Assembly: GCA_940671915.1 (NCBI GenBank)
Contig: CALNVZ010003426.1
Span: 35,574,308-35,638,307 of the forward strand
Length of the DNA: 64,000 nt
From: Paracentrotus lividus
Lineage: Eukaryota > Echinodermata > Echinoidea > Camarodonta > Echinidae
Direction of reading: 5' to 3'
Part shown: positions 13,137-24,750 of the stretch, one piece after another
How the letters are laid out: each line of letters starts with the position of its first letter
How positions within the stretch are numbered: the stretch's first letter is position 1
Program-made: the position numbers and the translations under genes
The notes under the pieces: model-generated
What the model was told of the DNA's origin: nothing
Database searches by the model: none
The model's input: the letters and a program-made list of their open reading frames with translations, nothing else

Positions 13137-14253
13137 TGAGTGATTTCACCGTTCGTGTTGGTGTTGGTGTTAGTGTTAGCAGAGGAAATTCTTGCTAAAA
13201 TCGAGCTCAAACACCGAGCTCAGATCATGAGAGTCGGATACCGACTATCCCAACCGCGCGGCATCGATAGCCCTAACACGTCGTCGTCTGAAGAAAAATG
13301 CGCGTCGACGCAATCTCGTAGCCGAAGTTACCGGTTTGTTTGTTTAAAACTGTTCGAATATACCTGAAGAAGGCACTAAAACGTAGAATCATACCAGTAA
13401 ATCGAAAATTAATCTTCTTGTTCAAACCTCTCTTTGATACAAATTACCTCATGATGGATATTTTTTTGACGAAACAGTTAAGTTACAGTTCATAGTCTCG
13501 GGCAGTTTGCAAGCAGCAGAAATGGAGCGTTACCTAGTTTCACTCAAAGCCAGCGCGGGCCGCGCAGCGCGTAGCCCCCAGACCCTATAATTTCGTTAAG
13601 CAGTTCAGATTAGCAGTGATTGATCATGCCTTTTGTTCCTAATATATAGATTGGAAGACATCCATGTTGATGATATTTATTCCTTATACGATTTACTACG
13701 AACTCTTATTTTATATTTTCTAATCATTTTTCTCCAATGAATTTAGATGAAATTCTTTGACCTCTGTTGGCTTGAAGAGTAAGTAGCCAATTTGGGAATC
13801 CATCTTGTTAACCAAAAAGAACCAAATTTTCGTAGGTCTTTGAAGTACCCTCTTGTCTAATATATTAATGATTAATTTTCTTGTAAAAATAAAGTATAGT
13901 TTCTCTGCCACTGGATCCTTCCCACTCCCTTATTATTCACAACACAAACCAAACGTTGGCCAACACCAACACTAACACCGAGTGTGAAATAACTTTTTCT
14001 TAATCCCTAGGGGTTAGTGTTAGTCAATGGAAATTTGCACGTGAAATTTAACACCGGCTGCAGAGCTCGGTTCAGCAGACGACATTTGACACAAAATGAA
14101 ACACCAGCAAGCCGAAATTACGTCAAAAATTTAGAGGTCAACACCTAACAGCCGACTGAATTTATTTCCATTTCACGTTCGGTGTTAGATCAGACTTCTG
14201 CTGCAAAATAAACACTAACACCGATTATAAAACACCGAACGTGAAATCACTCA
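13137..14253. mobile_element. 1.1-kb element with TGAGTGATTTCAC ends (left arm)
   Basis: The terminal inverted repeats begin TGAGTGATTTCACGTTCGG and run into GTGTTGG/GTGTTAG subrepeats. The same short module recurs inside in both orientations near 13975, 14040, 14172 and 14231. A GC-rich palindrome lies near 13555-13585. I found no clear target duplication and no conserved frame. It is probably a non-autonomous DNA transposon. Confidence 0.75.
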
Positions 14254-14792
14254 CTTGGGCCTGCAAAATAATTATTCTAATTAAATTATTTTGTTGGTCA
14301 AGTAACCGGTCATGTGTTGCATTTACATTGGGCCTACAGTTAGATATATTATTTGCAATGACAAATTTACTCAAAAGTTGAGGCTAAGGATATGCGCTAT
14401 TGACCTTTTGGTACTGAAATAGACCGACAGGTCACATTCATTTCCATTAGTGGCTAACCAAACAGCTGTAGAATATATTGTGACCGTCTTCTAACTTCCT
14501 GAGTTTAGATTGAACTGCCTACCCCCCCCATCCACAAGAAATTATTTTGCACCCTTATTGGTGAGGGCTTTTGAGAGGACGGATCACCTAACACCCTGAT
14601 TCTTACTCATTGCAACTAGTTTTATTGTATTTCTTTTTTGTTTTCTGAATAATGATTCCTTTTTGTAATTTGAAAAATGTACATGTGTGTATCAAATTTC
14701 AGTACTGTATATTTTAGTGAAACATCTAGTTAATCAAAATACTTCAATGTTTAAGAAGAATATCACCACCTTTATATATAAAGGTCACCTGA

Positions 14793-14817
14793 NNNNNNNN
14801 NNNNNNNNNNNNNNNNN
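14793..14817. other. Assembly gap of 25 N
   Basis: Twenty-five N sit at the symmetry centre of the inverted repeat, followed directly by C13 (14818-14830). The flanks TCACCTGA and TCAGGTGA are each other's complement, so the gap lies exactly at the turn-around point. Confidence 0.99.
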
Positions 14818-15376
14818 CCCCCCCCCCCCCTCAGGTGACCTTTACTATATAAAAAGGTGTGGATATTCCTTCTTAAAACATTGAAGTATTTTGATTAACT
14901 AGATGTTTCACTAAAATAATACAGTACTGAAATTTGATACACACATGTACATTTTTCAAATTACAAAAAGGAATCATTATTCAGAAAACAAAAAAGAAAT
15001 ACAATAAACTAGTTGCAATGAGTAAGAATACGGGTGTAGGTGATCCGTCCTCTCAAAAGCCCTCACCAATACAGGGTGCAAAATAATTTCTTGTGGGATG
15101 GGGGGGGGGGGGTAGGCAGTTCAATCATAACTCAGGAAGTTAGAAGACGTCACAATATATTCCTACAGCTGTTTGGTAGCCACTAATGGAAATGAATGTG
15201 ACCTGTCGGTCTATTTCAGTACCAAAAGGTCAATAGCGCATATCCTTAGCCTCAACTTTTGAGTAAATTTAGTCATTGCAATAATAATATCAACTGTAGG
15301 CCCAATGTAATGCAACACATGACCGTTACTTGACCAACAAAATAATTTAATTAGAATAATTATTTTGCAGGCCCAG

Positions 15377-16488
15377 TGAGTGATTTCACGTTCGGTGTTA
15401 TAATCGGTGTTAGTGTTTATTTTGCAGCAGAAGTCTGATCTAACACCGAACGTGAAATGGAAATAAATTCAGTCGGCTGTTAGGTGTTGACCTCTAAATT
15501 TTACGTACTTTCGGTTGCTCGCGTGTTCAGTTGTTGTGTCAAATGTCGTCGTGAACCGAGCTCTGCAGCCCGTGTTCAAATTTCACGTGCAACTTCCATT
15601 GACTAACACTAACCCCTAGAATTAAGAAAAAGTTATTTCACACTCGGCTAGCTTGTTTGGTGTTGGCCAAAACGTTTGTTTGTGTTAGTGAATAATAAGG
15701 GCAGTGGGATAGGTCCAGTGGCAGAAGAAACTATACTTTATTTTACAAGAAAATTAATCATTAATATATTAGACCAAGAGGGTACTTCAAAGACCTAAAA
15801 AATTGTTCTTTTTGGCGTTAACCAAGATGATTCCAAAAGTATGGCTACTTACTCTTCCAAGCTAACCACGCAGGTCAAAGAATTTCATCTAAATTCATTG
15901 GAAAAAATGATTAGAAAATATAAAATAGGTATTCCGTAGTAAATCGTATAAGAATAAATATCACAACTGGTGTCTGTCCAATCTAATATATTAGGAACAA
16001 AAGGCATGATCAATCACTGCTAATCTTGAACTGCTTACGAAATTATAGGTCTGGGGGCTACGCGCTGCGCGGCCCGCGCTGGCTTTGACGTGAAACTAGG
16101 TAACGCTTCCATTTCTGCTGCTTGCAAAACTGCCCGAGATATGAACTGTAACTTACTGTTTCGTCAAAAATATCCATCATGACCGCGTCTAATTTGTATC
16201 AAAGGAGGTTTGAAGAAGATTAATTTTCGATTTACTGGTATGATTCTAACCTTTTTAGTGCTTCTTCAGTATATTCGAACAGTTTTAAACAACACAAACC
16301 GGTCTTCGCTACGAATTGCGTCGACGCATTTTTCTTCAGACGACGGTGTTGGCGCTTCGATGCCGCGGTGTTGGGATAGTCGGTATCCGACTCTCCATGA
16401 TCTGAGCTCGGTGTTTGAGCTCGATTTTAGCAGAATTTCACTCTGCTAACACTAACACCAACACCAACACCGAACGTGAAATCACTCA
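15377..16488. mobile_element. 1.1-kb element with TGAGTGATTTCAC ends (right arm)
   Basis: This mirror copy of 13137-14253 has cleaner termini: TGAGTGATTTCACGTTCGG at the left and its complement at 16466-16488. The 79-codon open frame inside (16210-16449) is not conserved in the mirror copy and is not called. Confidence 0.75.
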
Positions 16489-18204
16489 ATGTTACACAAG
16501 ACTTTACTGTTACCGGTACTTGACCTACATATACAGCGATAGAAAAGATTATATAACAATGTTATTGAATTAAAATTTTGTACTAGGTCCATTCGAACAT
16601 TTTGACCTACAAATTTGAACTCAATTTACAGATAGTCCAAGGGGTAGACCCTGGGAAGTATTAACAGCACATTCATTGTGATAATTCAATTGCAATGGCA
16701 TTTGCATCCAAATGTTTATCCATCTAAACATGGGTGGGGAGAAGAAGCAAGCTTAGAATTAGAAGGAATGCCTTGCTATAATGTGCACAATTTCTGTTTT
16801 CATGGACTTGTTTGCATGTTCAAACTAAATTAATAATTTGTGATGGGGGGGGGGGTCATCTTTATTCCTGCTAAGTTTGCACAAACAAAAAAAGTCCCTA
16901 AAATTTTTTTAAATGGGTTAACAAGAGTCATATAAAATTCACAAGACAGAAATAGAAATGTGATTTCTTTTGCTTTATAGCTGGAAATATTTGAAATTTG
17001 GCTGTGGGACCTTTGAATAGGGAAATCAGGGAACTAAACACATCCCTAAATTTGATTCCCTTACACACAGGCTCTTTCATGAATGGCATTCACAGTGGAC
17101 ATTGTGAGCATTTAAATAAATCATACATATTCCTACATTGTTCATATTTTTGAGTCTATTTTGTGTCTGCACCTGTTACATTCATATCATTTTTTGCCAA
17201 ATATTACCCCTTTTTTGACAGAGAACCCCTCATTAAAACAGGCTCCATTCCCTAGTGCATCAAGTGCACGTAGACGCCTCATGTAAAAGTTTGATGATTC
17301 TGTACATTGTGTTGTAAAAATATCTTGTAGTACATGTACACCTATCCCCCCCAAAAAAGGAGAAAAAAAAGAACAAAAAAAGAGTAATATGACTCTGTAG
17401 ACATGAACACATTCCACGATCAACATAAAGTTCCAGAAAAAGGAAGACAATTATGATATTCCATTGGCTCTTTCTCATATTTACAAAAATAATACACAAT
17501 CTATTTCTGCATACAAAAACACAAGATGTAAAAGGAACGGGGACGGAGAATAAACTTTGGACTTCAACATTCAGGGTGCGCAACAGGCGTGTGAGCCACC
17601 ATATTTTTCAGTCTGCGCCCCCTCATTCAATACTGGATCAGCAGCAATTCAATATTAAACGTTGGTGTGGATAAAAAAAGAACAAATTCTTACCAAAAGA
17701 CGCAGGACCAAACCAGGATTCCACGAGTGCTCTGTATCCCCAAGTAAGTCCAAAAATATCCTCAAAGTTTGAAGGAGTGTCAAACCATTTCCCTTGCTTT
17801 CACTTCACATCACGCCGGGATGATAAAAAAGTGCATACAGGGAGTCGAGATAGAGAGAATGTTGGGCCAATTTTGTGGGAGTGCAACAAACTAAAACAGT
17901 GAACTGCACGTACAATGTTAGATGAGTCGTATTAGGGATTCCCTCACTTTTTTTGCCTGCTAGCTTCCGGATATAGTGTTCCCCCAAGTTTCTCTCTCGA
18001 TCTCTTTCTCTTCCATTTGCACTGTGAGTCTGACTGTGTCACTCATCCCTGTCTGTGCATGTGCATGTCTCTCTTTGTCTCTGTATGCCTGGATGAAGTT
18101 ATGTGTTTCTCTCTCCAACTCAGTATTTCATCTTTATCTCTCCATCTCCCCATTTCTGTAAGTGTCCCTTTTGCTTTTTTTAGTCTACCCCGCCCAGCAC
18201 TTAA

Positions 18205-18650
18205 AGGGATGCAGTAACATTGAATGATATTCAAATCACATTTTGTTCGATTTAGCTTATTTTGACAACATAATTATAAACACTTAGGTCAGTCTGGTAT
18301 CTCTTCAAAATTGCAAGCTCATTGCTTTCATTACCTTTGAGATATCAATGATTTCATACTCAAATTTTATAAACCAACCCCGGATGGTTTATAAAACCAT
18401 GTGCTTTTCCACATAGCACAACATACACCCATTTCCTGTCGTATAGTCCCCGTCCCTAGCGGCCTGCTGAGCTACCAACAGGGGGTACTGGTGTTCGGCT
18501 GTATGCTTGGCATTGTTTGTTACACTGTTTTAAGGTAGTAAATGACTTCCATTTGATCTGAAACTTTCAGTAGATTGTTTTTACTGCTGGAACAATATAA
18601 TTTTATTAATCTTAATCTAATTACTCGTTTTTGAAAGTTACCCAATCCCT
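18205..18650. mobile_element. TTAA-flanked MITE (right arm)
   Basis: Exact TTAA copies flank it (18201-18204 and 18651-18654). The ends are AGGGATGCAGTAAC and GTTACCCAATCCCT, which match in inverted orientation at 10 of 14 positions. It is 446 bp, without a transposase, and mirrors 10949-11397. Confidence 0.8.
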
Positions 18651-20332
18651 TTAACTCCCTATTTCCCAAACACATCTTTATTTTTTTTTCTTTCTCTCTC
18701 TCTCTTTTTACATGTCTATCTCTGCCATTTGTCTTCTTCTTTTTTTTTTTACCTCTGTCTGTTTTTCTATGACTTGATCAGTCTGCTCCTCTCTTTCTTA
18801 ATACTCTCTCTCTTCATATATCCACCTCTCTATCTCAATCTCTCTCTCTCTCTCTATCTCTCTTTTTCATCACATCTCTTCCTCTATCTCTCGCTCTCTT
18901 TACATCACTTCCCTTTCCCCTCCACATCAGTGCTGAATGAAACCCCAGGGTTAGCATGACTTTTTTAACCAGGGTTCTTCTCAGTCATACGTACATGCAA
19001 CTGTTGAATCAGGAGGAAATTATACTACATGGATAATGTGTGCCGACATTTGCACGCACCAATTGCAATTTTAAAAACTTGAAAATTTGAATAGACTGAA
19101 TTCACCTACATGTACACAACCACAACAAAATGTGTAGACAGCGATTGCAATTTTCAAAAGCTGAAAATTCAAATAGTCCGAATTCACCTACACAACCACA
19201 AGTGTGTAGCCAGCAATTGTAATTTTCAAAAGTTAAAAATTTAAATAGACCTCATTTACCCTCACAACCACAACAAATGTGTAGGCAGGTGGACCTTTGA
19301 GCACTTTCTCAATCAAAATTTTGATTGTCAATGCAATCAACATACATACAAGAATTTCTTTTCCATTAAAGCCTATACAGATACAAGCAGTTCTCTTAAA
19401 AATCAATATTTAAACCATAATGTATTTTCTAAAAAATGAATAAATCAAAATGCCCTTCACCATATCCCATACCAAGTATGATTCATGAATACTGATGCAA
19501 ACACTGCACACACAATGACTTTTCAATCAAGGACTAGCACGCATCCAAAATGTGACTTCTGACGATCAGGAAGTTATATGAGACTCTCTCGATGGGGAAG
19601 GGGAAGGTAGTTTGTAAGTACAGACTCTATTACACATAAAACTGACAAATTACAAATAGTACAATTTGTGTACAGCTGATATAAGTTTGGCATCCTAAAT
19701 GTATGTTAAGGAGTATCAGCATGAAGTAAGTAGAGCTTGAAAGTAGAGATTGAAAACCCTAAAATATATTCATGCAGTCTAAAAAAAAAAAAAAAAAAAA
19801 TTTAAGAAGAAAAAAGGAAAGAAAGAAATATATTTAAGATTTAAGTATCTGTATGTACTGTATTAGTTAGTGGGAATAAGGGGGAAGGTAGTCTGCAAGC
19901 ACAGCCTCTGTTTTTATAGATTAAAGATACAAATCTTACAAACAGTGTACGGCTAGTATCAGTTTGGCATTATTCGTGTATGGGTTAATGGGAGTATAAA
20001 GAAAGAAAATAGGGTGGGGGGAATGACCGGCAAGAAAATTCATAAATAATCAAGGCCAGATGAGATGGATATTAATTTGAATAAAAATAGATTTAGATAG
20101 ATGAGGCCAAATCAAATAGACATCAATTAGAATAAAAATAGATTCAGGATCTACACATTCATGTATACGCTTTGTGAAGCTTATCTTTGTTAGATGTTAA
20201 ATTAGCAAAGAAATTAGGATGAAGTTTAAAAAAAAAAAAAATTATAAAAAAAAACCCAAACATTTATACATTTGAAAAGAATTCCTCATAAATTAAATGT
20301 TTGACTTTACCCTTGAACTCAATGCCTATAAA

Positions 20333-20952
20333 TAGGGTTGGGCAAATAATTACTTTTTTCTGAAAAGTTATTTCAAACAAGTTACTTCTATAGTCAAATT
20401 TGATGTAGAATCCAAAAATGACAATGATTTTTGTGTACGATGATGTCTGACGTCGCTAAAGTGCAAAAAACAAAATAGTGTATTTTGCCCATTCATCACA
20501 CACTTTATAGGTATAAACCGGTTTTATTTTGTTTCTTTATGGATTTTGATGGTCTAAAAGCTCAAATCTGACAATTTTATCATGACCTAATGTACCTACA
20601 TGTAGTATGTGTGATAGGTGTTATTTAGTGAATTTGATATGAGGTGATTTTTGCTCGATATTGATTGAAACTAACTACGAAACTACACTAACAGTCAACT
20701 TTGGTAGGATTAATCATGTTGGGTTCCCTGACACCCAAAAGCCATATAAAAACGTAATAAAGTGGTTTATACGTATAAAAATTGTGATAATTGGGCATAA
20801 TACGCCATTTTGGCGGCCATTTTGGTTTTTTGCACTTTAGCAACGTAAGACGTCATCATATGCAAAAATAATTGTCATTTTCAGTTTCTACGTCAAATTT
20901 TACTATAGAAACAACTTGTTTGAAAAAAAAAGTTGAGATTCGCCCAACCCTA
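20333..20952. mobile_element. Long-TIR element with 7-bp duplication (right arm)
   Basis: This 620-bp element starts TAGGGTTGGGC and ends GCCCAACCCTA. It is flanked by direct repeats CTATAAA at 20326-20332 and 20953-20959. The terminal inverted repeats are about 150 bp and include GTGCAAAAAAC and GACGTC segments. No coding capacity is seen, and the superfamily is not determined. Confidence 0.8.
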
Positions 20953-21106
20953 CTATAAACCAACCCTCAACCTAACATAAACCTTGTGGCAAACCTATCC
21001 CTAAACCAAATAAGGCCCAGACCAACTAGCATTGGAGTACATGGTTGCATACCCTAAACATGCACGGAAGATGTTAATTGATAAAGATGCATAAAGGACC
21101 TTTTGG

Positions 21107-21712
21107 CTTTAAATAGATTGGTCTTTGGATGTGAACAGGGTCTCATCCTCATCGTTCTTCCTGCATTCTTCCTCTCAAGGGAGTGGGACATGAGTTAGAT
21201 TGTAGGTAACATTACCTGTATAATGACAGACAATACCAACATACACCCTATTGATACACATTCATTGCTATACTAGTTATGCGTTCTTAGTCGATTTTAA
21301 AATTTAATCAGAAAAGGCCAAGCCCATCTTTAAACAGACATGGTCTTTAGATGTGAACAAGGTCTTATCCTCATCGTTCTTCCTGCATCCTTCCTCTCGA
21401 GGGAGCGGGACAGAGTTTTAGATTGTAGGTAACATTACCTGCATAATGACAGACAATACCAACATAACACCTATTGATACACATTCATTGCTATACTAGT
21501 TATGCGTTCTTAGTCGATTTTAAAATTTAATCAGAAAAGGCTGAGCCCATCTTAAACAGACATGGTCTTTAGATGTGAAAACAAGGTCTTCATCCTCATC
21601 GTTCTTCCTGCATCCTTCCTCTCGAGGGAGCGGGACATGAGTTAGATTGTAGGTAACATTACCTGCATAATGACAGACATTTACTAACATACACCCTATT
21701 CATACACATTAC
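21107..21712. repeat. Tandem repeat, about 224 bp x nearly 3 (right arm)
   Basis: GTAGGTAACATTACCTG recurs at about 21202, 21425 and 21650, and TTCTTCCTGCATCCTTCCTC precedes it in each unit. This is the mirror of 7685-8335. Confidence 0.85.
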
Positions 21713-21780
21713 ATGGTAGGGACCTCAAATGTTCCAGACAGTGACGATCTGAGCTTTCCACCTATTTCTATCTCTGGGTG

Positions 21781-21943
21781 GTGTTTCACAAAGTCGTTCT
21801 TAAAGTTTGACGACTGACTTCACGAATGACTGGAACATTTTCTTGTGTGTTATACAAATCCCATCCTCAATCATTTAGTATGAGATATGATCACCAGTCA
21901 TTCGTAAAGTTGTTCGTAACTTATGAACGACTTAGTGAAACAC
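21781..21943. mobile_element. Foldback element with GTGTTTCAC ends (right arm)
   Basis: The sequence begins GTGTTTCACAAAGTCGTTC and ends GAACGACTTAGTGAAACAC, giving inverted ends of about 19 bp with further pairing inward. It is 163 bp and noncoding. Confidence 0.75.
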
Positions 21944-22494
21944 AACTGTTGTAATTTGTAATGTGCGGCTACTTCTGCTACCAGGAAATCCTCAGGGCAT
22001 ACTCATGTATTTCACATGTGTCTCAATCTGGCTCTCTTCTCATTAACTCTTTCATGACAGGACTTATTTAAAGGCTTTGATCACATTTTCTTCTGCAAAT
22101 TGGCAACATTGGTATTTTACATTCAATTCTTGACATGTTCAACGCAGTTATTTGTTTAAAATCAATCCACAAAGACATTATTTTCACTGAACACAACTAA
22201 AAGCAATTCTAATGTTACCTACTGCCTAAAGCCACCAATAAATTATAAATAGAATAACAACAGTAAATGGCAGGATAAGCAGGTTTTTCTGCAACTTTGA
22301 TAGCTCTTATACTAAAGTGATATTAAACTACAAGTGTTTGATATTATTGGAAAGCTTTGAATTTCTAATTTCAACAAACAAAAAAAATCCTAAACCAAAA
22401 ATATGAATAATGGTGACTTATTAGCAGTTTTGAGCCAACCTCACCACAGATGATTAAGAAATTAATAACTTCCATATTTATGACCCCCACCCAA

Positions 22495-22497
<3 letters not shown>

Positions 22498-22550
<53 letters not shown>
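22498..22550. repeat. Poly-A run (A53)
   Basis: Fifty-three consecutive A. The mirror position in the left arm (6834-6859) is T26, so the tract length differs between arms. Confidence 0.95.
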
Positions 22551-22552
<2 letters not shown>

Positions 22553-24252
22553 TTGCCCTGACCTTGTGTGTTAGTCTCTCAAAGTCACCTAACTGATTAT
22601 AGCAATGACCTCTGAAACTGGTTTGAGAAACAAACTAGTTAGAAGTTCTTTAAAAAAAATTGAAAGCATTTACAAAGGGCAATTTCATAATTTCTAATAA
22701 TTATATTTAGGATGTATGGGGGGGGGGTGCATGCACTTCCACTCACACAGAGTTTTCCTCTATTATTAACCATGTTTTAACCTATCATCTAATCTTCATT
22801 TGATTACAATTCCTGGTTTCTGTGGTAATTGATGGGCTTAAAATTCAAACTTAACACAGGTGTAAAACATGACTCATACCTAGCATAGCAACTACATGCA
22901 TTAAGGTGACTGTATACAGCAATGTATCACACAACATGAACGACCACATATAGTACACTGTACGTGGGTGGGTTTGATACACGATTAATCCTTTTTACGT
23001 ACAATGTAATTTCCTTGGCTGTTATATGACAATGCCAGAATGATATTTAGTTTCCATTGAACTGTTTACCCAAATGCAAAGTGAATATATATATTTTGCT
23101 GATATTCACTTTGTGCTTGGATTAAAAGTTTAATTTTGTGGATGTTTCACCAATGCAGTGAAAATTTCATTCAATATTTGTTTTTGTTTTTTTTCTTCTT
23201 TCCAATTTTACTCTTTTAATGATGATAAAAATATTTCCAATATGTTTATCCCCGTGTACAATGTAAGTTAAGAGATATTGTCTAAATCTCTAATATTTAA
23301 TAGAATATATTGATTTTATACTAGTAGCCAGTGCGCTCTATAATTGGAATTGACGTAATGGAGTGAACAGTGTTGAAAGCTAGCTACGAAATATAACCTG
23401 GCACAATATGGCCAATAGATGGCAGCAGTTCAATCTAGTATCAGGGTGATATTGATATGTCTGTGAGGTGGTCTGCTGTGACCTGTCAAATATTAGACTA
23501 ATTAATATCAATTTCATATTTGGCATTTAAATTCTAAATATTTTCAATAGACAAATCAATATCAATTAGATATTTAATTTACATATAGACCTAAAGTTCC
23601 ATGAATTAATATTAATTATCAGTAGATATTTAATTTGCATGTATAGTTCCACATTTATTTCATCTTATTTTGTGTTTAATTCCATTAGCATACATTACTT
23701 GCATACAAAAACTTAATATTGACAAAAAAATCGTTACAGCCTAAAATAGATTTTGAATTCATTTGCTGATTATTAGTTTACTAAATATATTATTAATACG
23801 CATGCAATGGACTCAAGAATATTTTGCCAGTTATTACAGAGCCAGAAGGGCGTTAATCAGATACCTAAATCTATGTTGAAATACATGAGTCTAGGACTTT
23901 CTGGCTCAAACATCAGACAATATCAGACAATATCAAACACTTTTAATACTAGTCTGCAACACATAACTTAACCATCATCAGTCATCAACATACGACATGC
24001 TGTAAAAGACACACACAGTTTCTATGGTAACCTATTTCACGTGTCTGCACCCAGAGGAAAGAGCGGAAGTGGCTCCCAGCCAGCTTCTACCATGATGGGA
24101 CATGGAAGGGTTTGAAATGGGAAAGGGGGAGGGGGAGGGAACCCCATCCTAGCTGGGTACAGTTTGTAGACAATATATTGCATACGTACAATCATTGTGT
24201 CAAACTGGATATTAAAGTAGACCTGAATAGAAATAACTGGTCTGAACTTTAA

Positions 24253-24750
24253 AGGGGAAGTTCACCCTGCAATTTTTTTGGTTTTGATAAATGCAGAAAA
24301 ATAAAATAAAAATATTAGTGAAAGTTTGAAGAAAATCAACCAAAAAATAGCAGAGTTATGAACATTTAAAGTTTTGATTCTGTGACGTCAAGTGCGAGCA
24401 GCTCTCCCATGTGGTGTCAATGTAAATTCCATAAATTTGTCTTTTTTCATGATTCTTGAAACAGGAATGGGTCAATTTGATAGAGCCATGTATATGAACA
24501 TAGGTTTGATGATATATCGACCGCATAGGTGAAATAATTAATATTCTTCTGAAAAAATTACATTTTATGGAATTTACATTACATAACAAATAGGAGAGCA
24601 GCTCACATGTGACGTCACAGAATCAAAACTTTACATATTCATAAACTTTGTTATTTGTTGGTCGATTTTCTTTAAATCTTCACTCATATTTTTGTTTTAT
24701 TTTTCTTCATTTTTAAAAACCAATATAAACCCAGGGTGAACTTTCCCTTT
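24253..24750. mobile_element. MITE with AGGGGAAGTTCACCCTG ends (right arm)
   Basis: Mirror of 4563-5056. The left target is TTAA (24249-24252); the right flank reads TTTACGG rather than TTAA. The inverted ends are AGGGGAAGTTCACCCTG. Open frames inside do not match between arms. Confidence 0.7.

Larger units (their letters stand above)
728..14792 (+). repeat. Left arm of a giant inverted repeat
   Basis: This 14.1-kb arm is the reverse complement of 14831-28404. Homology starts at GTGGTTAG beside the C13 run and ends at CACCTGA beside the N gap. Sampled stretches differ by roughly one base in ten, mostly single-base indels and homopolymer lengths, as in uncorrected long reads. Larger differences are an element of about 339 bp here against 114 bp in the right arm (1165-1503), and a T26 run (6834-6859) against A53. 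Open frames of 60-100 codons here do not match those in the mirrored positions, so I call no genes. The arm contains several inverted-repeat transposons, a tandem repeat and a GA-rich tract at 10675-10920. Confidence 0.95.
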
